Source of the DNA: Acidobacteriaceae bacterium UBA1795
GTDB lineage: Bacteria; Acidobacteriota; Terriglobia; Terriglobales; Acidobacteriaceae
Reading direction: 5' to 3'
Length of the DNA: 6,204 nucleotides
Assembly: GCA_002314435.1 (NCBI GenBank)
Contig: DCFV01000138.1
Span: forward strand, 1 to 6,204
Each line of letters starts with the position of its first letter. Position 1 is the stretch's first letter. Shown here piece after piece: positions 1 through 5,171 of the stretch. The notes under the pieces are model-generated. The model was not told the DNA's origin and did no database searches. It worked only from the letters and a program-made list of their open reading frames with translations. The translations under genes were made by a program, and so were the position numbers.

Positions 1-184
1 TGGTGAAGGTGACGGCGAGGATCGAGTCGGGCGCGACGCCTTTCTCGCGGATGAGCCAGGCGATACGGCTGGTGATGACGCGCGTTTTGCCTGAACCTGC
101 GCCGGCAAGGATCAGCAGAGGCCCTTCCGTAGCTTCGACGGCGGCCCGCTGTTCGGGATTCAATTTGGCGATGAGCGACTGCAC
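1..184 (-). CDS. pcrA: UvrD/PcrA-type SF1 DNA helicase, N-terminal fragment (runs off left edge)
   Basis: ATP-dependent 3'-5' superfamily 1A helicase of the UvrD/PcrA/Rep group, which unwinds DNA in excision repair, mismatch repair and replication-fork processing in the cytoplasm. Only the first 61 codons are present. They read as the start of the ATPase domain: the Q-motif LNPEQRAAV at residues 8-16 (Gln12 contacts adenine), TEGPLLI, the Walker A AGAGSGKT at residues 27-34 (Lys33, Thr34), then VITSRIAWLI and the beginning of motif Ia, TFT, at 59-61. The chosen start is GTG at 184, seven codons before the Q-motif, as in PcrA. No clear Shine-Dalgarno precedes it and the frame stays open further upstream, so the start is tentative. 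TEGPLLI favours PcrA over E. coli UvrD, but the fragment cannot separate PcrA, UvrD and Rep firmly. Transcribed divergently from the genes to its right. Confidence 0.9.
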   Translation of the reverse strand, partial: MQSLIAKLNPEQRAAVEATEGPLLILAGAGSGKTRVITSRIAWLIREKGVAPDSILAVTFT

Positions 185-240
185 GGCGTGGGTCCGGGAG
201 GGAAGGTTCCTGTATCTAGTGTACCCGCCGGGTTGCGCGG

Positions 241-255
241 GATGCGAGACGCATC
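241..255. promoter_or_regulatory. Perfect palindrome GATGCG-AGA-CGCATC upstream of the helicase gene
   Basis: Six-base arms (241-246 and 250-255) around a 3-base centre form an exact inverted repeat. On the minus strand a weak -10-like TACACT (218-223 on the plus strand, 4 of 6 consensus bases) lies 17 bases downstream of it, so the palindrome sits where the -35 region of the helicase promoter would be. That is a usual place for a repressor or activator operator. No recognised LexA or other consensus is matched, so the regulator is unknown. It could also be a chance palindrome or a small hairpin. Confidence 0.3.
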
Positions 256-291
256 GAGACGGGTGCAGCCGAGGGGCGTGAGAATAGAGGA

Positions 292-448
292 ATGCTGGAT
301 CTTCTGCGCGGAATCGCACTGCTGATCGGATTTCACCAGCTGGGCTCTGCCCTGCACTGACTCGGCGTTCCGCTGGCGATGCTGTTTCAGATGGCGCAGA
401 GGCGGCGTTCATCCAGTATTCGCAGGCGCGCGCTATGCTGGTTGCACG
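292..448 (+). pseudogene. Possible decayed CidA/LrgA-type membrane protein remnant
   Basis: An ATG at 292, preceded by GAGG at 287-290, opens a 22-codon frame reading MLDLLRGIALLIGFHQLGSA then LH, closed by TGA at 358-360. In the same frame after the stop comes LGVPLAMLFQ. The combination LLRGIALLIGF...LGxxLx-LGVPL resembles the first membrane segment and the LPLPGxVxGM segment of CidA/LrgA holin-like proteins. The stop falls where a residue of the inter-segment loop would be, and PGxVxG appears deleted. A second frame (378-449) gives GAEAAFIQYSQARAMLV, which loosely recalls the later EEAAxFLxxxxxLxFVP part of the family, so a frameshift or deletion may join them. No partner LrgB gene is present. 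The alternative is that this is ordinary leader DNA with a chance short hydrophobic frame. The similarity is from memory and the pieces are short. Nothing else genic is visible in the 185-448 gap. Confidence 0.3.
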
Positions 449-1009
<561 letters not shown>

Positions 1010-1066
1010 ACCTGCCGGCGTTTGAGCGTGTGATTTTCTGCAGATTCGGCGAGAAACTTCCGTCGA

Positions 1067-1084
1067 TACCCCCCCGGGGGGGTA
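1067..1084. repeat. C7G7 perfect palindrome TACCCCCCCGGGGGGGTA
   Basis: An exact 18-bp palindrome, T-A-C7-G7-T-A, in the 176 bp spacer between the convergent LOG gene and rsmI. It overlaps a second palindrome, GGGGTACCCC (1079-1088). As RNA it would fold into a G:C-only hairpin with a minimal loop on either strand, but no T-tract follows on either side, so it is not a canonical intrinsic terminator. It may be a dispersed genomic palindrome or a DNA-structure element. I can state the symmetry but not the function. Confidence 0.6.
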
Positions 1085-1110
1085 CCCCTTTGCGGTTGAT
1101 CGCGAACTGC

Positions 1111-1149
1111 GCCTGCTGCTTTGTCACACTCATTGTGCCGGAAGCAGGC
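1111..1149. terminator. Nested inverted repeat between convergent genes; possible weak bidirectional terminator
   Basis: Outer arms GCCTGCT (1111-1117) and AGCAGGC (1143-1149) are perfectly complementary. Inside, CACA (1125-1128) and TGTG (1134-1137) form a second stem around CTCAT. An alternative pairing, CTGCTT with AAGCAG, competes with the outer stem. The site lies 36 bases past the rsmI stop and about 100 bases past the LOG-gene stop, where transcripts from both strands should end. Neither side has a T-rich tail, so termination would be weak or factor-assisted. Confidence 0.35.
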
Positions 1150-1185
1150 CTAATTCATTGCAGACGACGGTACGGGACCTGCGCG

Positions 1186-2085
1186 TTATTTTCTCTTGGC
1201 GCGTTCGCGCTGGAGCTCGCGGTATAACTCGCTCTTGGATTGGCCGAGTTCGCGGGCCAGACGCTTGAGGGCATCCATTTCGTCGAGGCCTTCGGCTTGC
1301 AGGCGGGCTACGCGAGTAGAAATGGACTCTCGGGCTGGAGCAGATCCCTCCCAGGTCCCTTCAGGACCTGGGGCACCCACCGGGGCTTCGATGAGCAGGA
1401 CGAATTCGCCGCGGATGCGATCGCGTGCGGCGAGGTTCTTGCGAATGTCGGCGACGGGGCCGCGCAGAAATTCCTCGTGCAGCTTGGTCAGTTCACGCGC
1501 TGCCACTGCGTGGAGCGCTGGCCCCCAAACCGATTCGATGTCCGACAGAGTTTCGAGAATGCGGTGCGGGGCTTCGTAGAAGATGAGCGTCTGCGCGGCC
1601 GCTCGTGGCTGCGCGGCCAGCTCTTCGATGCGGGTGCGGCGCGCGCCGGCTTTCTCCGGAAGAAATCCAAGGAAGACAAACTCAGCCGTGGGCAGGCCGC
1701 TGGCGATGAGCGCACTGAGGGCGGCGTTGGCGCCGGGGATGGGGATGACGGGGACGCCGGCGGCGATGGCTTCAGCGGCGAGAACGGAGCCCGGATCGCT
1801 GATGCCGGGCATCCCAGCGTCGGAGACGACGGCGACGCGGCCGCCAGCCTTGATGGCCTCGATCAGCTCGGTGGCTCGGTGGCGCTCGTTGTGCTCGTGG
1901 CAGCTGACGGTGGGCGTGGTGATTTCGAAATGGTTGAGGAGCTTTTGCGTCTGGCGGGTGTCTTCGCAGGCTATGCGGTCGGCCTGGCGGAGGACGTCGA
2001 GGGCGCGGAGGGTGATGTCGCCGAGGTTGCCGATGGGGGTGGCAACGAGGTAGAGGCCGGGTGCGAGGGGTGTGTCTTCGGGCAT
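1186..2085 (-). CDS. rsmI: 16S rRNA (cytidine(1402)-2'-O)-methyltransferase RsmI
   Basis: SAM-dependent tetrapyrrole-methylase-fold enzyme that 2'-O-methylates C1402 in the decoding centre of 16S rRNA (cytoplasm, small-subunit maturation). The 299 residues fit the family. Motifs in order: GLYLVATPIGNLGDIT (10-25, strand 1); CEDTR (40-44); SCHEHNE (61-67); VVSDAGMPGISDPG (86-99, SAM-binding loop); PIPGANAALSALIASGLP (115-132); FLGFLP (138-143); YEAPHR (170-175); ARELTKLHEE (196-205). A helical C-terminal domain with DALKRLARELGQSKSELYRE (271-290) follows. ATG 2085 puts MPEDTPLAPG just before strand 1 as in homologues; a GTG at 2100 is a possible alternative. The frame is open to 2247, but that extension is spacer DNA. 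Oddity: residues 236-246 (VGAPGPEGTWE) in the linker between catalytic and C-terminal domains are encoded by a perfect stem-loop like one found just upstream of the gene. Same strand as the upstream S2P-like gene, 206 bp apart. Confidence 0.96.
   Translation of the reverse strand: MPEDTPLAPGLYLVATPIGNLGDITLRALDVLRQADRIACEDTRQTQKLLNHFEITTPTVSCHEHNERHRATELIEAIKAGGRVAVVSDAGMPGISDPGSVLAAEAIAAGVPVIPIPGANAALSALIASGLPTAEFVFLGFLPEKAGARRTRIEELAAQPRAAAQTLIFYEAPHRILETLSDIESVWGPALHAVAARELTKLHEEFLRGPVADIRKNLAARDRIRGEFVLLIEAPVGAPGPEGTWEGSAPARESISTRVARLQAEGLDEMDALKRLARELGQSKSELYRELQRERAKRK
1349..1379 (-). repeat. Stem-loop element B (TGGGTGCCCCA...TGGGA) inside rsmI
   Basis: Read on the minus strand, this 31-bp unit starts TGGGTGCCCCA and ends TGGGA. 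Its arms are a perfect 9-bp inverted repeat (CCCAGGTCC at 1350-1358 against GGACCTGGG at 1364-1372) around a 5-base loop. It shares both ends and the orientation of element A (2148-2196), while the inner stem differs but still pairs. It lies within the rsmI reading frame, where it encodes the domain linker. This looks like a short palindromic element that entered a tolerant part of the gene. Two copies only are seen here, so 'dispersed repeat' remains inference. Confidence 0.5.
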
Positions 2086-2147
2086 GGGTTCGTACTTCAC
2101 AATACTCGATGGTTGGGACGGGTGTCGGCAGGGAGTGGTTCGTGCTT

Positions 2148-2196
2148 TCCCACATCTCCGGCCGCATAGAGAGCTGCCGTAGATATGGGGCACCCA
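2148..2196 (-). repeat. Stem-loop element A (TGGGTGCCCCA...TGGGA) upstream of rsmI
   Basis: A 49-bp unit in the 206 bp spacer between the S2P-like gene and rsmI. On the minus strand it begins TGGGTGCCCCA (2196-2186) and ends TGGGA (2152-2148). Its arms pair as CCCATATCT with AGATGTGGG (one T:G wobble) at 2181-2189 and 2149-2157, then after one mismatch CGGC with GCCG (2176-2179 and 2159-2162), leaving a 13-base loop. It has the architecture of element B inside rsmI. I recall similar GGGTGCCCCA-plus-hairpin units in acidobacterial intergenic DNA, but could not check this. It may also act as a transcript-end or mRNA-stability hairpin for the upstream gene. Confidence 0.55.
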
Positions 2197-2257
2197 TTTT
2201 CGTGCGGAGCTAGGCGTTGCGAAAACAAACCGCAGGTTCCGGTTCAAATCGTGCTTC

Positions 2258-2284
2258 GGATCACTGACCTCTGAAACCTGATCC
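2258..2284 (-). terminator. Inverted repeat just past the S2P-like gene; weak terminator candidate
   Basis: GGATCA (2258-2263) and TGATCC (2279-2284) are perfectly complementary around 15 bases, beginning 8 bases after the stop codon of the S2P-like gene on the minus strand. The placement suits a transcript-end hairpin. The stem is short and there is no U-run after it, so read-through towards rsmI is plausible. Confidence 0.25.
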
Positions 2285-2291
2285 CTGGCTG

Positions 2292-3398
2292 TTATTCGGC
2301 TTCTTCGCGTTCGATGCGGCGCTGCTCGGCGAGGAGGGTCATGGAACTCATCAGGTTCTGTACGCTGACGATGCCTACGACGCGGCCGGAGTCGGTGACG
2401 GGGATGAGGGAGAGGCCGCGGCCGGCGGTGAGGCGGCGGATGGTGGTGCCAAGCGTGTCCTCTGGGCGGGCGACCTGGAAGGCGCGCGACATGACGGACT
2501 GCACGTAGCCGTTGCCGTCGTTGCGCAGCGCCTCGACGATGCGCTGGCGGCTGACGATGCCAACCAGTTCGGGGCCGCGGACGACGGGGAAGTCTTCCTG
2601 CAGCGAGTGGACGCAGCGGGCGAGGGCGTCGGCGAGGGTGTCCGACGGCGAGAGGGTGGCGAAGTCAGTGAGCATCACTTCGCGCATGCGAACGGTGTCC
2701 ACAACGGACTGGAAGAAGACGCCCTGGTCCTCGACCTGCGCGCCAATCATGATGAAAAAGCCGGCGATGATGAGCCAGGGACTGTGGAGCAGCATGCCGG
2801 CGAGCATGGCGGCGAGAGCAAGCAACTGGCCGATGCCGCTGGCGGCGCGGCCGGCAGGGGCGAAGCCGTGGGTGCGGGCGAAGTTGCCGCGCAAGAGGCG
2901 CCCCGCATCGAGCGGGTAGGCAGGCAGCAGGTGAAGGACGCCGAGGCCGGCCTGCATCCAGACCATGCTGCGCAGCAGGTAGTCGGCGGTGATCCAGGGC
3001 TGCTGGAAGAGGTTGATGTCGCCGCCCGCGCCGAGGAAGGCAAGAGCCAGCGCGGCTGCGGTGACCAGGTTGGCCACGGGGCCGGCAAAGCACAGCAGGA
3101 ACTGGCCGGCTCCGCTGTTGGAGTTTTCCTGGCTCTCCGGATTGGCGTAGGCGAAGAGGCCGCCGATGGGCAGCACGAGCACGGCACGCAGGCGCAGGCC
3201 GAGACATGCGGCGACCATGAGACGCACGATTTCTCGAACGAGGACGGCCACGGTGAGCGCGAAGAACAGCCCCAGGCCGCGCAGCCAGCCGGCGGCTCCG
3301 GAAAGGCCGAAGCACACGAACGCGAGCAGCGGAAAGAAGGCATGGATACGGAGTTCCACGCCCAACCAACGGCCCAATGGGATTGACCAACCTCGCAT
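2292..3398 (-). CDS. Site-2 protease (M50) family membrane protein with two CBS domains; zinc motif lost (RExxR)
   Basis: Polytopic inner-membrane protein of the M50B/S2P family with a C-terminal pair of CBS domains (368 residues, typical of the S2P-CBS group). The N-terminus IPLGRWLGVELRIHAFFPLLA (6-26) is the usual opening. Hydrophobic spans follow at about 21-32, 40-65, 98-122, 145-159, 189-204 and 207-220. LPIGG (76-80) and PLDAGRLLR (162-170) are the family landmarks after each catalytic helix. The active-site HExxH is R55-E56-I57-V58-R59: both zinc-ligand histidines are arginine. The distal NLLPAxPxDGGR has become HLLPAYPLDAGR, keeping Asp164. CBS1 spans about 236-295 (MREVM...DFPVV...LVGIVSRQRIVEAL) and CBS2 about 299-355 (VQSVMSRAFQVARPEDTL...LIPVTDSGRVVGIVSVQNLM). 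A peptidase role is therefore doubtful. An adenine-nucleotide-sensing scaffold or substrate-binding pseudoprotease is more likely (inference). TACAAT ends six bases before ATG 3398 and there is no Shine-Dalgarno, suggesting a leaderless mRNA. Divergent from rsmD. Confidence 0.9.
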   Translation of the reverse strand: MRGWSIPLGRWLGVELRIHAFFPLLAFVCFGLSGAAGWLRGLGLFFALTVAVLVREIVRLMVAACLGLRLRAVLVLPIGGLFAYANPESQENSNSGAGQFLLCFAGPVANLVTAAALALAFLGAGGDINLFQQPWITADYLLRSMVWMQAGLGVLHLLPAYPLDAGRLLRGNFARTHGFAPAGRAASGIGQLLALAAMLAGMLLHSPWLIIAGFFIMIGAQVEDQGVFFQSVVDTVRMREVMLTDFATLSPSDTLADALARCVHSLQEDFPVVRGPELVGIVSRQRIVEALRNDGNGYVQSVMSRAFQVARPEDTLGTTIRRLTAGRGLSLIPVTDSGRVVGIVSVQNLMSSMTLLAEQRRIEREEAE

Positions 3399-3404
3399 AC
3401 AGGA

Positions 3405-3410
3405 ATTGTA
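3405..3410 (-). promoter_or_regulatory. -10 hexamer TACAAT of the S2P-like gene (leaderless geometry)
   Basis: On the minus strand TACAAT (5 of 6 consensus bases) is followed by six bases and then the ATG at 3398. Transcription normally starts 6-7 bases past the -10 hexamer, which would place the first transcribed base at or next to the A of the start codon. There is no purine-rich ribosome-binding site in between, consistent with leaderless translation. No convincing -35 was seen. Confidence 0.45.
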
Positions 3411-3438
3411 GAGGGTCGGGCGGCGGAAAGGTCTCAGG

Positions 3439-3444
3439 TATTCT
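3439..3444 (+). promoter_or_regulatory. Possible -10 hexamer TATTCT of rsmD
   Basis: TATTCT (4 of 6 consensus bases) ends eight bases before the rsmD ATG. GGAG at 3447-3450 sits only two bases from the ATG, too near for a normal Shine-Dalgarno, so a very short or absent leader is possible. It shares the 54-bp divergent spacer with the opposite-strand promoter. No good -35 was seen. Confidence 0.25.
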
Positions 3445-3452
3445 TTGGAGCG

Positions 3453-4004
3453 ATGCGGATCATTGCGGGAACATACCGGTCGCGGGTGCTGGAGGCTCCG
3501 GCGGGGATGGCGACGCGGCCAACGAGCGACCGGCTCCGCGAGACGCTATTCAACGTGCTGGCGCCGCGGCTGGAAGGAGCGGCGTTTCTGGATCTCTATG
3601 CGGGCTCGGGGGCAGTGGGGCTGGAGGCGCTGAGCCGGGGTGCGGCGCGGGTGGAGTGCGTGGAGCGGGCACAACCAGCGCTGAAGGCGTTGCGCGCGAA
3701 TCTCAATCGGTTGGGTGTGCGGGTTGGAGTGCACACGGTGAGCGTGGCGGCGTATCTGAAGCGCGCGCAGGGGCCGTTCGACGTGGTGTTTCTTGACCCG
3801 CCCTACGATGCGGCTGAGGAGTATGCGACGACGCTGGGAGCGCTGAGCGGTGCGGCGCAAAGCCTGCTGGCAGAGGGTGCGGTGGTGATTGCGGAGCATC
3901 GAAGAAAAGAAAAGCTCGAGGACGGCTATGGCGCGTTGGAGCGGACGCGGCTGCTGGAGCAGGGCGATGCGGCGCTGAGCTTTTATGCACGCCGCGGCGG
4001 GTAA
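3453..4004 (+). CDS. rsmD: 16S rRNA (guanine(966)-N(2))-methyltransferase RsmD
   Basis: Class I SAM-dependent methyltransferase that methylates N2 of G966 in 16S rRNA, acting on assembled 30S particles. The length of 183 residues is normal. Motifs in order: MRIIAGTYRSRVLEAP (1-16, the standard opening); RPTSDRLRETLFNVL (22-36, the family signature); FLDLYAGSGAVGLEALSRGA (45-64, SAM-binding motif I); VECVERAQPALKAL (67-80, motif II with the acidic ribose-binding residue); FDVVFLDPPYD (109-119, catalytic DPPY); AVVIAEH (143-149); and FYARRGG at the end. ATG 3453 starts exactly at the conserved MRIIAG. In many bacteria coaD follows rsmD. Here a glycosidase gene follows after 60 bp, so that pairing is absent. 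Divergent from the S2P-like gene. Confidence 0.96.
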   Translation: MRIIAGTYRSRVLEAPAGMATRPTSDRLRETLFNVLAPRLEGAAFLDLYAGSGAVGLEALSRGAARVECVERAQPALKALRANLNRLGVRVGVHTVSVAAYLKRAQGPFDVVFLDPPYDAAEEYATTLGALSGAAQSLLAEGAVVIAEHRRKEKLEDGYGALERTRLLEQGDAALSFYARRGG

Positions 4005-4064
4005 GATGGTGCAGGCTGAGCGTGCGGCGGATTCAGCGCGGCGCAGCACCGACAGAGGCACATC

Positions 4065-5165
4065 ATGAAATGGACAGTGTGGGCGGCGGCGCTGGTCTGC
4101 GCTGCCGGAGTGCATGCGCAGAGCGCGTCGCCGTGGCAGTTGGGGCCGTTTACGAGGCCGGCGGAGGGCAACCCGGTGGTGGCGCCGCAGCCGGAGTCAC
4201 GGTTTACTGACCCGATCCTGAGGGCGCCGGTGCAGTGGGAGGCATTGCACACCTTCAACCCGGCGGCAATTGTGCGCAACGGCAAAGTGGTGGTGCTGTA
4301 TCGAGCAGAGGACAACTCCGGCGCGATGGCGATTGGCGGGCACACCTCGCGGCTGGGGTTGGCGGAGAGCGCGGATGGGATTCACTTCACGCGGCGCGCT
4401 GAGCCGGTTTTCTTTCCGGCCGAGGACGGCGAGAAGATGCGCGAGTGGCCGGGCGGCGTGGAAGACCCGCGGATTGTGGAGCGGGAGGACGGCACCTACG
4501 TGCTGACCTATACGCAGTGGAATCGCGAGACGTATTCGGTGGGCATTGCCACTTCGCGCGATCTGGAGCACTGGACCAAATACGGGCCCGCGTTTACGGG
4601 AGCACTGGGCGGCAAGTACGACCACCTGAAGTACAAGTCGGCGGGGATTGTGACGCAGGTGGTCAAGGACCGGCTGCTGGCCGCGCGCATCAACGGCCTC
4701 TACTGGATGTACTGGGGCGAGGGCGCGGTGCACCTGGCCACGTCGACGGATCTTATCCACTGGACGCCTGTAGAGGGGCAGCAGGGTATGCCGTTGGAAC
4801 TGCTGCGGCCGCGGACAGGGTACTTTGACAGCTCGTTTCCTGAGGTGGGGCCGCCGCCGGTGCTCACCACGGCGGGGATCGTGGTGCTCTACAACGGCAA
4901 GAATGCGCCAGGGGGCGGCGATCCAGCGCTGGGTCCGCAGGCTTACGCGGCGGGCGAGGCGCTGTTTTTCGCGCTCAACCCGGCGGCCCTGCTGAAGCAG
5001 ACGGATGCGCCTGTTCTGAAGCCGGAGCTGCCCTATGAGAAGACGGGCCAGTACGCGGCGGGAACGACGTTCGCCGAGGGGCTGGTGTGGTTCCACGGGC
5101 GGTGGTTTCTCTACTACGGCTGCGCGGACTCGCTGGTGGCGGTGGCTACGGCACCGGGGCAGTAG
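4065..5165 (+). CDS. Secreted glycoside hydrolase family 130 (beta-mannoside-type) enzyme
   Basis: Five-bladed beta-propeller enzyme of family GH130, whose members are beta-mannoside phosphorylases or beta-1,2-mannosidases. The N-terminus MKWTVWAAALVCAAGVHAQS is a signal peptide (cleavage likely near A18-Q19), so the mature protein is periplasmic or extracellular, which favours a hydrolase over the usually cytoplasmic phosphorylases. Motifs in order: HTFNPAAIV (62-70); VVLYRAEDNSG (76-86); LGLAESADGIHF (97-108); GGVEDPRIV (130-138, with the Glu-Asp pair; Asp134 is the likely catalytic acid position); YVLTYTQWN (145-153); VGIATSRDLEHW (159-170); KSAGIV (191-196); YWMYWGEG (213-220); TGYFDSSFPEVGPPPV (251-266); VVLYNGKN (273-280); and TTFAEGLVWFHGRWFLYYGCAD (334-355). 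Length 366 fits the family. AGAGG-type Shine-Dalgarno (AGAGG, 4054-4058) lies six bases before ATG 4065. It follows rsmD by 60 bp and may be co-transcribed. Substrate linkage is not resolved by sequence alone. Confidence 0.88.
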   Translation: MKWTVWAAALVCAAGVHAQSASPWQLGPFTRPAEGNPVVAPQPESRFTDPILRAPVQWEALHTFNPAAIVRNGKVVVLYRAEDNSGAMAIGGHTSRLGLAESADGIHFTRRAEPVFFPAEDGEKMREWPGGVEDPRIVEREDGTYVLTYTQWNRETYSVGIATSRDLEHWTKYGPAFTGALGGKYDHLKYKSAGIVTQVVKDRLLAARINGLYWMYWGEGAVHLATSTDLIHWTPVEGQQGMPLELLRPRTGYFDSSFPEVGPPPVLTTAGIVVLYNGKNAPGGGDPALGPQAYAAGEALFFALNPAALLKQTDAPVLKPELPYEKTGQYAAGTTFAEGLVWFHGRWFLYYGCADSLVAVATAPGQ

Positions 5166-5171
5166 GCGGCG

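Noticed and set aside
1240..2169. Long plus-strand open frame (309 codons) opposite rsmI
   Set aside because: Its low-complexity Gly/Ala/Asp-rich product matches no family, and it lies wholly across rsmI and its upstream spacer, where rsmI has every family motif in order. It is a GC-rich antisense shadow.
2086..2247. 54-codon N-terminal extension of rsmI starting at ATG 2247
   Set aside because: The extension translates spacer DNA including stem-loop element A, has no family counterpart, and the conserved RsmI N-terminus starts right after ATG 2085.
2232..2260. GGTTCAAATC-like stretch recalling a tRNA T-arm
   Set aside because: The flanking bases do not form the 5-bp T stem, and no acceptor, D or anticodon arms are found around it.
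3222..3236. RExxR as a sequencing or frame error hiding HExxH
   Set aside because: The frame is intact on both sides and both histidines would need separate base changes (two of them for Arg55, CGA). A read error is unlikely.
2607..3386. Plus-strand open frame (259 codons) opposite the S2P-like gene, rich in Glu/Gly/His/Gln
   Set aside because: Composition is typical of antisense GC3-driven frames; no motifs are present, while the minus strand encodes a coherent membrane protein plus CBS domains.
4002..4007. TAAGAT at the rsmD stop as a promoter for the GH130 gene
   Set aside because: Only 4 of 6 bases match the -10 consensus, no -35 partner was found, and it overlaps a stop codon; too weak to list as a feature.
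4197..5096. Minus-strand open frame (299 codons) opposite the GH130 gene, rich in Arg/His/Pro
   Set aside because: No recognisable domain, extreme Arg content, and full overlap with a well-supported GH130 gene.
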